From positions 1 through 64,000 of the forward strand of contig CAMYKQ010000011.1 in the NCBI GenBank assembly GCA_947259075.1: a stretch of 64,000 nt of DNA, read 5' to 3'. Shown here piece after piece: positions 36,578 to 43,865 of the stretch. Both the position numbers and the translations under genes were made by a program. The notes beneath the pieces were generated by a model. The model worked only from the letters and a program-made list of their open reading frames with translations. It did not search any database and was not told the DNA's origin. How positions within the stretch are numbered: position 1 is the first letter of the stretch; the number at the start of each line of letters is the position of its first letter. The stretch comes from an uncultured Gammaproteobacteria bacterium (GTDB lineage: Bacteria; Pseudomonadota; Gammaproteobacteria; DRLM01).

Positions 36578-39261
36578 ACAAACCCGCGCAGGCCGCGCCC
36601 GATGAGCGCGCGCTCCGCTTCGACGATCCCGCCTTGAGCGCGGCCCTCACCAGCGGCGGGCCGGCGGTGAAATTATTTCGCGACGCCCTCAAACAGGCCA
36701 ATCTGCACCTCAAAAACAATTTTCTCAACGGCACCCCGGCCCAGACACTGGTGCCCCAGCGCGCGGCCATGGTGGACCGCCTACTGCAAACCATCTGGCC
36801 GCACTTTTTCGCCGGGCATCACGCCAGCGCGGCCCTGGTGGCGGTTGGCGGTTACGGCCGCGGCGAGTTGCACCCGGGCTCCGACATCGACTTGCAGATA
36901 CTCGTCGACCCCGCCTGCCGCGAAATCCTGCGCGGCCCGCTGGAACAGTTCGTCACTTTTCTGTGGGACATCGGCCTCGAAGTCGGTCACAGCGTGCGCA
37001 GCGTGGCGGAATGCGCCGACGAGGCGGGCAAGGACATCAGCGTCGCCACCAATCTCATGGAATCGCGGCCGCTGGCGGGCTCGGCGGATTTATACGAGGC
37101 CATGTGCGAGGCCATGAGTCCGGCGCGCATCTGGTCCAGCCTGGATTTCTTTCAGGCAAAATTGCTGGAGCAAATCAACCGCCACCATAAATATCACGAC
37201 ACCGCCTACAATCTCGAACCCAATATTAAAGAAGGCCCCGGCGGCCTGCGTGATATTCAAGTGATTGGCTGGGTGGCGAAACGCCACTTCGGCGCCACCA
37301 CCCTACATGATTTAGTCGACCACGCCTTTCTCAGCGAAACGGAATATCAAAGCCTGATCGAAGGCCAGAACTTTCTGTGGCAGATCCGCTTCGCGCTGCA
37401 CACCCTCACCGGCCGGCGCGAAGATCGCTTGTTATTCGATTATCAGCGCAGCCTCGCCGATCAATTCGGCTACCGCGACGGCGGCAGCAGCCTCGCGGTC
37501 GAGCAATTCATGAAACAGTATTACCGCACGGTGATGGAATTGAGCCGCCTCAATGAAATGCTGCTGCAGTTGTTCGAAGAGGCCATTCTCTACGCCGCCA
37601 ATCCCGGCGAACCCACGCCGATCAATAAACGCTTCCAAAGCCGCAAGGGCTTTATCGAAGTCGTGAATGAAACCGTGTTCAAGCGTTACCCCTTCGCCCT
37701 GCTGGAGCTTTTTTTAGTACTCGAACAACACCGGGAATTGAAGGGCGTGCGCGCGGCCACGATCCGCTTGATCCGCACCCACGGCCATCTCATCGATGAC
37801 AAATTTCGCAACGACTTGCGCAACCGCGCGCTGTTCATGGAGATACTGCGCCAGCCACACGGGGTGAGCGAACAACTGCGGCGCATGAACCGCTACGGCA
37901 TCCTCGCCGCCTACCTGCCCGCCTTCGGCAAGATCGTCGGCCTGATGCAGTACGATCTCTTCCACGTCTACACCGTGGACGAACACACCCTCACCGTGAT
38001 CCGCAATCTGCGCCGCTTCACCCGCCCGGAACACGCCAAGGAATTTCCGCTGTGCAGTGAAATCATGCAACAGCATATTCCCAAGCCGGAAGTGCTCTAT
38101 CTCGCCGCGCTATTTCACGACATCGCCAAGGGCCGCGGCGGCGACCACTCCGAGCTGGGCGAACAAGAGGCGCTGCAATTCTGTCTGCATCACGGCCTGA
38201 GCCAATACGATGCGCGGCTCGTGGCCTGGCTGGTGCGTCATCACCTCATCATGTCCATGACCTCGCAGCGCAAGGACATCAGTGACCCCGAGATCATCAC
38301 TGAATTCGCCATCACCGTGCGCAGCCCGGTGTATTTGAATTATCTTTATCTACTCACCGTCGCCGACATCCGCAGCACCAACCCCAGCCTATGGAATAGC
38401 TGGAAAGATACCCTGCTGCTAGAACTCTACAGCGCCACCCAGCGCGTGATGCGCCGCGGACTGGAAAACCCCATCGACCAAGCCGAGCACATCGAAGAGA
38501 TGCGCGCCGAGGCGCGCCACCTGCTGCACACCTACGGCAACGAGGACGAGGCCATCGACACCGTGTGGCGGGATTTCCCCGAAGATTATTTCCTGCGCTA
38601 CACCGCCGGTGAAATCGCCTGGCACAGCCAGGGCATCATTCAAAACATCGGCGGTGAACTGCCTCTGATTCTGGTGCGCCACCACACCCAGCGCGGCGGC
38701 ACCGCCATCTTTATTCACACGCCCATCGATGACCGCCTGTTCGCGCGCACCACCCACGCCCTCGATCAAATGGGCCTCAGCATCGTCGATGCGCGCATCA
38801 TCGGCTCGCGCAGCGGCTTAACCTTGGACAATTACGTCGTCTTCGAAGACACCGGCCAGCCCATCAGCAATCCACATCGCGTTCAAGAAATTTTCGATAA
38901 ACTGCGGCAAACGCTCACGCACCTCAACCGCGAACCGGCCGTCACCCGCCGCCAGCCGCGCCAATTCAAACATTTCTCCATCCCCACGGACGTGAGCTTC
39001 AGCACTGACGAACGCAATCAAAAAACCATCCTGGAACTCATGACCGTGGACCGTCCCGGGCTCTTGTCCCGCGTCGGTCAAGCCTTGATGGAATGCGGTG
39101 TTCGCTTGCACGCCGCCAAGATCGTCACCTTCGGCGCGCGGGTGGAAGACGTCTTCCACCTCACCGATAAAAACAACAGGCCCCTCAGCGCCGACGCGCA
39201 ATTTCAATGCCTGCGCGAAACTATCGTGCGTCACCTCGACAAACCGGCGCAGAACAACTAA
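36574..39261 (+). CDS. glnD: bifunctional PII uridylyltransferase / uridylyl-removing enzyme
   Basis: GlnD senses glutamine and uridylylates or deuridylylates PII, setting nitrogen assimilation. The likely start is the TTG at 36574, overlapping the map stop (TTGA), giving 895 aa against 890 in E. coli; upstream codons in frame are shadow of map. Domains in order: nucleotidyltransferase ('VGGYGRGELHPGSDIDLQILVD'), the GlnD PII-UTase region, an HD domain ('LYLAALFHDIAKGRGGDHSELG') and two ACT domains (from about 700: 'GGTAIFIHTPIDDRLFART', and 'ILELMTVDRPGLLSRVGQALMECGV'). Confidence 0.96.
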   Translation: MNKPAQAAPDERALRFDDPALSAALTSGGPAVKLFRDALKQANLHLKNNFLNGTPAQTLVPQRAAMVDRLLQTIWPHFFAGHHASAALVAVGGYGRGELHPGSDIDLQILVDPACREILRGPLEQFVTFLWDIGLEVGHSVRSVAECADEAGKDISVATNLMESRPLAGSADLYEAMCEAMSPARIWSSLDFFQAKLLEQINRHHKYHDTAYNLEPNIKEGPGGLRDIQVIGWVAKRHFGATTLHDLVDHAFLSETEYQSLIEGQNFLWQIRFALHTLTGRREDRLLFDYQRSLADQFGYRDGGSSLAVEQFMKQYYRTVMELSRLNEMLLQLFEEAILYAANPGEPTPINKRFQSRKGFIEVVNETVFKRYPFALLELFLVLEQHRELKGVRAATIRLIRTHGHLIDDKFRNDLRNRALFMEILRQPHGVSEQLRRMNRYGILAAYLPAFGKIVGLMQYDLFHVYTVDEHTLTVIRNLRRFTRPEHAKEFPLCSEIMQQHIPKPEVLYLAALFHDIAKGRGGDHSELGEQEALQFCLHHGLSQYDARLVAWLVRHHLIMSMTSQRKDISDPEIITEFAITVRSPVYLNYLYLLTVADIRSTNPSLWNSWKDTLLLELYSATQRVMRRGLENPIDQAEHIEEMRAEARHLLHTYGNEDEAIDTVWRDFPEDYFLRYTAGEIAWHSQGIIQNIGGELPLILVRHHTQRGGTAIFIHTPIDDRLFARTTHALDQMGLSIVDARIIGSRSGLTLDNYVVFEDTGQPISNPHRVQEIFDKLRQTLTHLNREPAVTRRQPRQFKHFSIPTDVSFSTDERNQKTILELMTVDRPGLLSRVGQALMECGVRLHAAKIVTFGARVEDVFHLTDKNNRPLSADAQFQCLRETIVRHLDKPAQNN

Positions 39262-39272
39262 GCACAAGCACC

Positions 39273-39887
39273 ATGACCGATACACCCGCCGCACCGCTAC
39301 GCTGGCTGCATGATTACGGACTTCCCGCGCTGCTTGGCATCGCCTCCATCATCATCGCCCTGCTCGGCGACGGCGCGGCCGAGACGCTGCGTTACCAGCG
39401 CGATGCCATCATGCACGGTGAAGTGTGGCGCCTGCTCAGCGGCCACCTCGCCCACCTCGGCTGGTCACATTTGTGGCTCAACCTCGGCGGCCTGGCCTTG
39501 ATCTGGTTTTTGTTTCAACGCCAGCTCAGCAGCAGCGCCTGGTGGCTGGTACTGCTGGTGAGCACTCTGACCGTGAGCGGCGGCTTGCTGTTATTCAAAC
39601 CCGAACTCATGTGGTATGTCGGTCTATCCGGTGTCTTGCACGGATTGTTCTTAGCGGGCCTCATCGCCGGCCTGCGCGCGCAGAGCTGGGGCGATTGGCT
39701 GCTACTCGCCGCGGTGATCGCCAAATTGCTTTGGGAACAAGTCAACGGCGCCCTTCCCGGCACCGCCGAAGCCGCCGGTGGCAACGTGATTGTGGATGCG
39801 CATTTGTATGGGGCAATCGGGGGGACGCTGACCGCACTGGCATTGCGGCTGTATCAGCGTAAAAACGGCGAAGGCCCCAAACCTTGA
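39273..39887 (+). CDS. rrtA: rhombosortase (rhomboid-family intramembrane serine protease)
   Basis: A 204-aa, six-helix membrane protein. The catalytic serine is Ser119 in 'YVGLSGVLHGLFLAGL' and the histidine is His177 in 'VIVDAHLYGAIGG'. The 'GEVWRLLSGHLAHLGWSHLWLNL' loop and 'AKLLWEQVNG' are typical of RrtA, the rhomboid subgroup that processes GlyGly-CTERM tags on exported proteins. No GlyGly-CTERM substrate is seen in this window. The start at 39273 is chosen because the in-frame upstream part overlaps glnD. It follows glnD by 11 bp. Confidence 0.85.
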   Translation: MTDTPAAPLRWLHDYGLPALLGIASIIIALLGDGAAETLRYQRDAIMHGEVWRLLSGHLAHLGWSHLWLNLGGLALIWFLFQRQLSSSAWWLVLLVSTLTVSGGLLLFKPELMWYVGLSGVLHGLFLAGLIAGLRAQSWGDWLLLAAVIAKLLWEQVNGALPGTAEAAGGNVIVDAHLYGAIGGTLTALALRLYQRKNGEGPKP

Positions 39888-39903
39888 CTTGAGACCTTCG
39901 CCG
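39866..39903. terminator. hairpin at end of map-glnD-rrtA
   Basis: Perfect 9-bp arms CGGCGAAGG (39866-39874) and CCTTCGCCG (39895-39903) around a 20-base loop; the left arm is inside the last rrtA codons. A T-rich run (CTTTTT) comes 15 bases later. It may end this operon and/or the convergent bacterioferritin transcript. Confidence 0.5.
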
Positions 39904-39976
39904 CTCGACTCAGCGTCTTTTTATTGCGCGAACCTGGCTAGTTTATGCTGATAGACAACAGGCACACGCTCACAGA

Positions 39977-40444
39977 CTACATCTGCGACTGAAGATAATT
40001 GGCGATACCGAGGCGATCGATCAAGCCCAGTTGCTGCTCCAGCCAATGGGCGTGATCTTCCTCTGTATCGCGCAACATGCCGAGCAGAACGTCACGGCTT
40101 TGGAAGTCCGCCACCTTTTCGCAATAGGCCATGGCCTCTTTCAAATCGGCCACCACGCTGAGCTCCAGCTTGAGATCGTTCTTCAGCATATTGGGCACGT
40201 CCTTCCCGATGCGCAGCGCCTCCCGCTTGGCCACATCGGGCGCGCCCTCGAGAAATAAAATGCGCTCGATCAAGGCGGCGGCATGGCCTTGCTCATCCGA
40301 CATTTCGTGATTGATGCGCTCATAAAGTTTGGTCAAACCCCAGTTTTGCAGCATGCGCGAGTGCAGAAAATATTGGTCCATGGCGGTGAGCTCATTGGCC
40401 AAGAGTTTATTGAGATAGGCGATAACTTTTTTGTCACCTTGCAT
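39977..40444 (-). CDS. bfr: bacterioferritin subunit, ferroxidase-competent
   Basis: A 155-aa four-helix ferritin starting 'MQGDKKVIAYLNKLLANELTAMDQYFLHSRML'. By alignment to E. coli Bfr the di-iron ligands are retained: Glu in 'LANELTA', Glu and His in 'SDEQGHAAA', Glu in 'LKLELSVV', and Glu/His in 'TEEDHAHW'. The haem-ligand methionine of Bfr is replaced by Gln ('DEQGH' instead of 'DEMKH'). It therefore supplies iron oxidation but probably not haem. It follows its partner subunit by 49 bp in the same direction, so the two likely form a mixed 24-mer iron store. Confidence 0.92.
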   Translation of the reverse strand: MQGDKKVIAYLNKLLANELTAMDQYFLHSRMLQNWGLTKLYERINHEMSDEQGHAAALIERILFLEGAPDVAKREALRIGKDVPNMLKNDLKLELSVVADLKEAMAYCEKVADFQSRDVLLGMLRDTEEDHAHWLEQQLGLIDRLGIANYLQSQM

Positions 40445-40493
40445 GAGGGTACTCCAATAATAAGGGCGTCGATGAAGGTGGAAGTGGGGACCT

Positions 40494-40958
40494 TCACATC
40501 ATGGCCTGTTGGTAATTTTCCAGGCCGATCTTCTTGATGAGATCGAGCTGCGTCTCCACCCAATCCAGGTAGTCTTCCTGATGTTCCAATAGCTCTTCGA
40601 GTAAATCGCGAGAGACGTAATCAGCGGTGCTTTCGCACAGGGCGATGGACTCACGCAAAGTGGAAAGGCCGTTGCGTTCGAACTTGTGGTCGCACTCCAG
40701 CATCTCTTTGACCTGTTCACCCAACAACAACTTGCCGAGATCTTGTAAATTGGGCAGGCCCTCCAAAAAGAGGATGCGCTCGATCAGCTTGTCGGCGTCC
40801 TTCATCGCGCAGATAGAGGCGGCGTAAACCTTGTCATTGAGCCGGCCCAGCCCCCAATTTTTATACATGCGGGCGTGGAGAAAGTATTGATTGATGGCGG
40901 TCAAACGGTCGCTGAGAATTTTATTGAGGGCCTTGATGACCTTCGGGTCGCCTTTCAT
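40494..40958 (-). CDS. bfr: bacterioferritin subunit, haem-binding, ferroxidase site lost
   Basis: A 154-aa ferritin, '[37 protein letters not shown]', closer overall to E. coli Bfr than its partner. The haem-ligand methionine is kept ('[15 protein letters not shown]'), but of the di-iron ligands only the equivalent of Glu94 remains: Glu18 is Arg, Glu51 Ala, His54 Asp, Glu127 Gln and His130 Tyr. It cannot oxidise iron by itself. It is first in the pair; the ferroxidase subunit follows. Paired subunits of this kind are known in some proteobacteria. Confidence 0.9.
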   Translation of the reverse strand: MKGDPKVIKALNKILSDRLTAINQYFLHARMYKNWGLGRLNDKVYAASICAMKDADKLIERILFLEGLPNLQDLGKLLLGEQVKEMLECDHKFERNGLSTLRESIALCESTADYVSRDLLEELLEHQEDYLDWVETQLDLIKKIGLENYQQAMM

Positions 40959-41061
40959 GAGTGCTGTTCCTTACACGTTTTGACTAGGCGAGATTATAGT
41001 CGCTTTGCGAGGCAACGTGAAAACCGGCTTATGAGGGAAGCAACACGTAATGAGGGCAACT

Positions 41062-41262
41062 TTAACCCGTGCTGAACAGCGCCGGTTCCAATGCTTGTTC
41101 GGCCAAACTGTCTTTCAGAATCTCTTTCGCACACGGGGCGCATTTGCCGCATTGGGAAGCGAGGCCCAGGCGCTCCTGCAAATGGCGCAGCTTACAGGCA
41201 CCCGCCGCGGCCTCACGCCGGATGTCGCCGTCGGTCACACTCATACAGATGCACACATACAT
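41062..41262 (-). CDS. bfd: bacterioferritin-associated ferredoxin Bfd
   Basis: A 66-aa [2Fe-2S] protein that donates electrons to bacterioferritin haem, to release stored iron. The cluster ligands are Cys4 and Cys6 ('MYVCICMSV') and Cys38 and Cys41 ('SQCGKCAPC'). It is transcribed toward the two bfr genes but 103 bp away. A Fur-box-like site overlaps its -35 element, so expression should rise when iron is short. Confidence 0.9.
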   Translation of the reverse strand: MYVCICMSVTDGDIRREAAAGACKLRHLQERLGLASQCGKCAPCAKEILKDSLAEQALEPALFSTG

Positions 41263-41295
41263 GGCCGCGCCCCTCGAATTCCGTCAGGCAATCTA

Positions 41296-41319
41296 AACGC
41301 AAATAGGAATGATTGTCAA
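41296..41319 (-). promoter_or_regulatory. bfd: bfd promoter with overlapping Fur-box-like operator
   Basis: On the minus strand a perfect -35 hexamer TTGACA (41314-41319) is followed 17-18 bases later by a weak -10 (TTAGAT/TAGATT). The overlapping GACAATCATTCCTATT (41302-41317) matches the Fur pattern GAGAATCATTCTCATT at 13 of 16 positions. The start codon lies about 40 bp downstream. Confidence 0.6.
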
Positions 41320-41467
41320 TACTATCGGGCGCGGGCCGGGAAACTTGAGGGAGGGCGGCTCAAAGCAAGTCCGTTTTTTCAACCCATGCCGACATGGGCG
41401 GTAAGCTTATCTAAAACCGACACCATTCTTTAGATCCGGCCATGAAAATTCGCCACTTGACGGCGCA

Positions 41468-42967
41468 CTAAAACTCATAAGCCCCCATATCGTAATCCGA
41501 GCCATCGCCGCTGCCGCCGGCGCCCAGGCCGTTGCCATCTTGCGGCCGAGTCCGGCCATCGATGTCGCTGGTGACGCCGGACCCCGCGGTACTGTTGCCG
41601 CTATCTATCGCGGGTGAACCGGCCTGGAGGCGGTAATCGTCCGCAGCGGCATCGACGAATAAGGGATCCGCCGTGCTGTTACCGCTGCCGGAATAGGCCG
41701 CGCCGGTGATGGAATAACTCACGCTAATGTAGCCCGACCAACTCACCTTGATATCAAGCCCGCTGTTTCCCCACACAATGGAATCGATGACGGTGCCGTA
41801 GCTGTAATCATCGGCGTAAACGCCCGCGCCCAGTCCCGACACATTTTTGCTCAAGCTGCTGTTGAGCAGGAGGGGGTAGGAATAGCGGTTCATGTAGATA
41901 CCGCCACCCCTTTGAGCTGTGTTATTGATGAGCAATAAATTCGTTAGCTTCGCGCTGGAATAGGATGCGGTATATACACCGCCGCCGCGCACGGCGCTGT
42001 TGCCCGAGATGGTGTTGGCGTTGATGGTCTCGGTTGCATATTGGTTGATATAGATGCCGCCGCCATAGCCCCCCGCGCTGTTGCCCTCGATCCGGTTGTT
42101 TTGGATATCCACGGCCGTGCCGGGGCCGTACCAGATACCGCCGCCGTTATTGCTGGCGGTGTTGCCTTGGATAATATTATTGCGCACTGTCGCGCCGCCG
42201 CTGGGGATATAGACGCCGCCGCCATCCGCACTTTGACCGCCGGTCACCGTGAGGCCGATGAGGGCGCCGCCGCTGATCTCGACGGCAGGCGCATTGAGTC
42301 CCGTCGCATCGATGAGGGTGCTCTGCGGGCCGCTGGCGCTGGTCACGGTCTTATTGCCGCTGATGACGAGCTTCTCGTGGTAAGTGCCCGGCCCGATCGT
42401 GACCGTCGCCCCGCTCGCGGCGCTGGCGATGGCATTTTGAATCGAGGTGTAGGCGCAGCCCGCCGCGCACACATCGGCGGATGGACCACTGCTGGCATTC
42501 ACGCTAATTTGTCCACTGGTGGTAGTGAATGACGCCAGCGCGGCGGCGCTTGCCGTGGTCATGACGACATTGTTCACGCTCAGCGTTTTATTCCCCGAAG
42601 TAGCAGTGGCGGCAATAGTGAATGGAATCGTGGCGAGCTGCCCCGACCCCATCACCGTGTTGCCCGCGGTCGGGGTAATGACGATGCGCCGCGCGCCCGG
42701 CGTGGCCTCGGCACTCGCCAAACCCTGGGCGCCCAAGGCCGCGCCGGCAACGGGCGCGCCCGCGCTCACTTGCGCGGCGTTGTATTGCACATCGAATTGC
42801 AAGCTGACGACGCTGCCGTCGTTGGTGAAGGTCAAGGGGATGTTCACGGCTTGCCCCGGCGTGCCGCTGGCCGTGCCCAGACTCAGACTCGGCGCCGCCC
42901 AGGCCGTGTGCGCCAACAGCGCGCCAAGCAGCATCGCCATCAGTGACATTGTTTTTCTTATGCGCAT
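41468..42967 (-). CDS. secreted cohesin-domain / right-handed beta-helix protein
   Basis: A 499-aa protein with a signal peptide ('KTMSLMAMLLGALLAHTAWAAP'). Residues ~25-155 form a cohesin-type beta-sandwich ('SLSLGTASGTPGQAVNIPLTFTND', 'SLQFDVQYNAAQVSAG'). About 165-450 are a parallel beta-helix of 'NNxIxGNTAxNxGGGI' repeats ('IRNNIIQGNTASNNGGGIWY'-like), and the end, 'DPLFVDAAADDYRLQAGSPAIDSG ... YDMGAYEF', is the choice-of-anchor Q type ending. I start at the ATG with GGAGG 10 bp upstream (42967), not at 42985. Cohesins bind dockerins; an RHS protein nearby carries a dockerin-like pair. Confidence 0.8.
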   Translation of the reverse strand: MRIRKTMSLMAMLLGALLAHTAWAAPSLSLGTASGTPGQAVNIPLTFTNDGSVVSLQFDVQYNAAQVSAGAPVAGAALGAQGLASAEATPGARRIVITPTAGNTVMGSGQLATIPFTIAATATSGNKTLSVNNVVMTTASAAALASFTTTSGQISVNASSGPSADVCAAGCAYTSIQNAIASAASGATVTIGPGTYHEKLVISGNKTVTSASGPQSTLIDATGLNAPAVEISGGALIGLTVTGGQSADGGGVYIPSGGATVRNNIIQGNTASNNGGGIWYGPGTAVDIQNNRIEGNSAGGYGGGIYINQYATETINANTISGNSAVRGGGVYTASYSSAKLTNLLLINNTAQRGGGIYMNRYSYPLLLNSSLSKNVSGLGAGVYADDYSYGTVIDSIVWGNSGLDIKVSWSGYISVSYSITGAAYSGSGNSTADPLFVDAAADDYRLQAGSPAIDSGNSTAGSGVTSDIDGRTRPQDGNGLGAGGSGDGSDYDMGAYEF

Positions 42968-43162
42968 ATCCCGATCCCCTCCCATCGGCTGACCCGTTCA
43001 ATGGCGCTCAAAGCGCCACAGTGTTTTTATTCGGTTGCGGCGCATTACCCAAGCTGCGTCACCTTCTATTCACCACAACCCATGTTATGGACCACGCAAC
43101 ACGGATCCAAAGCAGCCATTTTCCAGCAAGCCACCGCGCCCTCGCGGACCGCGTCGCCTAGG

Positions 43163-43187
43163 GCGGGCACGTTTTTCATGCCCACGC
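43163..43187. repeat. REP-like palindrome
   Basis: GCGGGCAC ... ATGCCCACGC hairpin, imperfect. It shares the GTGCCCACGC core with 43251-43277 and 63152-63179, all close to RAYT transposase sequence. Confidence 0.5.
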
Positions 43188-43246
43188 GCAACGTCGATAA
43201 CGGGTGTCCATGTTTTAGTGTTCATCGTGTGCGTCATTTTTATTTT

Positions 43247-43404
43247 TTCGGCGTGGGCACGGACATCGTGCCCACGCTACCGGTCTTTCCCATCACCGCA
43301 CGCAGATCGTCGATATGCCGCACCAGCAGATCGGTATCTCGCTCCGCCAGATTCACCGTGAAGTAATACGTGCCTCCCGCTGCAGTGGCTCGCCGGTATC
43401 GCAT
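43247..43404 (-). pseudogene. RAYT (REP-associated tyrosine transposase) 5' relic
   Basis: Translating from the ATG at 43404 gives 'MRYRRATAAGGTYYFTVNLA', then 'DTDLLVRHIDDLRAVM', after which homology stops and a TAA follows. This matches the first ~45 residues of the intact RAYT at 63267-63797 ('YRRTRAMGGTYFFTV', 'LVSHVDDLRVAL'). The catalytic HxH and Tyr regions are missing, so this is a truncated copy. It is flanked by REP-like palindromes. Confidence 0.75.
43251..43277. repeat. REP-like perfect palindrome
   Basis: Arms GCGTGGGCACG (43251-43261) and CGTGCCCACGC (43267-43277) are perfect inverted repeats of 11 bp around GACAT. It overlaps the end of the RAYT relic. Confidence 0.7.
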
Positions 43405-43427
43405 CGCCTCATCGCCTCCGTCGTGAT

Positions 43428-43452
43428 GTTGGGCTTCCTTCGTCAGCCCAAC
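43428..43452. repeat. hairpin next to immunity gene
   Basis: GTTGGGCT (43428-43435) pairs with AGCCCAAC (43445-43452). It is followed by CTACCGGGCTA, a motif that also occurs next to the intact RAYT (63839-63850), so it is probably part of the REP/RAYT module rather than a terminator. Confidence 0.5.
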
Positions 43453-43460
43453 CTACCGGG

Positions 43461-43865
43461 CTAATAATAAAACTCGACTGACAGCTCAAGAGACAAGTCC
43501 GCCAGCTCCGACATCTCCCCGACGCCTAGCGTAAATCCAGTTGTCTCCTCAACAAATACACCCACAAATAGCTCTGCCCGACCGCCCTCATTGGTTAGTT
43601 TCTTCAAATAGCATCTATGGGGAGCGAGAAGAGGAAGTATCTGTTTGACACCCTCCGTGAAGTCACCTGGCTGCTTAGCTAAAAGTGTGAAAGTGCAATA
43701 GGTACACTTATTCACGCCCCCCAGTACCTGACCTTTCGGGTTTGCCCTTGGCTTACCAGCGGTATACGCGAATTCAGGCTCCAAGCCCAAGGATTGAATG
43801 ATGGTCTGGTGTGCCTCCGTCGGATGCACTACTCGAAGGGATATGGTAAACGTCTCTTTTTCCAT
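43461..43865 (-). CDS. DUF4279-type immunity protein
   Basis: A 134-aa cytosolic protein: 'TISLRVVHPTEAHQTIIQSLGLEPEFAYTAGKPR' near the start and 'GGRAELFVGVFVEETTGFTLGVGEMSELADLSLELSVEFYY' at the end. This layout, with GFTL and a C-terminal short beta strand, is that of the DUF4279 family, often found after polymorphic toxin genes. Its ATG overlaps the RHS stop by one base (TAATG), so it is co-translated with the toxin. The lower GC than the RHS core is typical of exchangeable toxin-immunity ends. Assignment as immunity is from family and position. Confidence 0.75.
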   Translation of the reverse strand: MEKETFTISLRVVHPTEAHQTIIQSLGLEPEFAYTAGKPRANPKGQVLGGVNKCTYCTFTLLAKQPGDFTEGVKQILPLLAPHRCYLKKLTNEGGRAELFVGVFVEETTGFTLGVGEMSELADLSLELSVEFYY

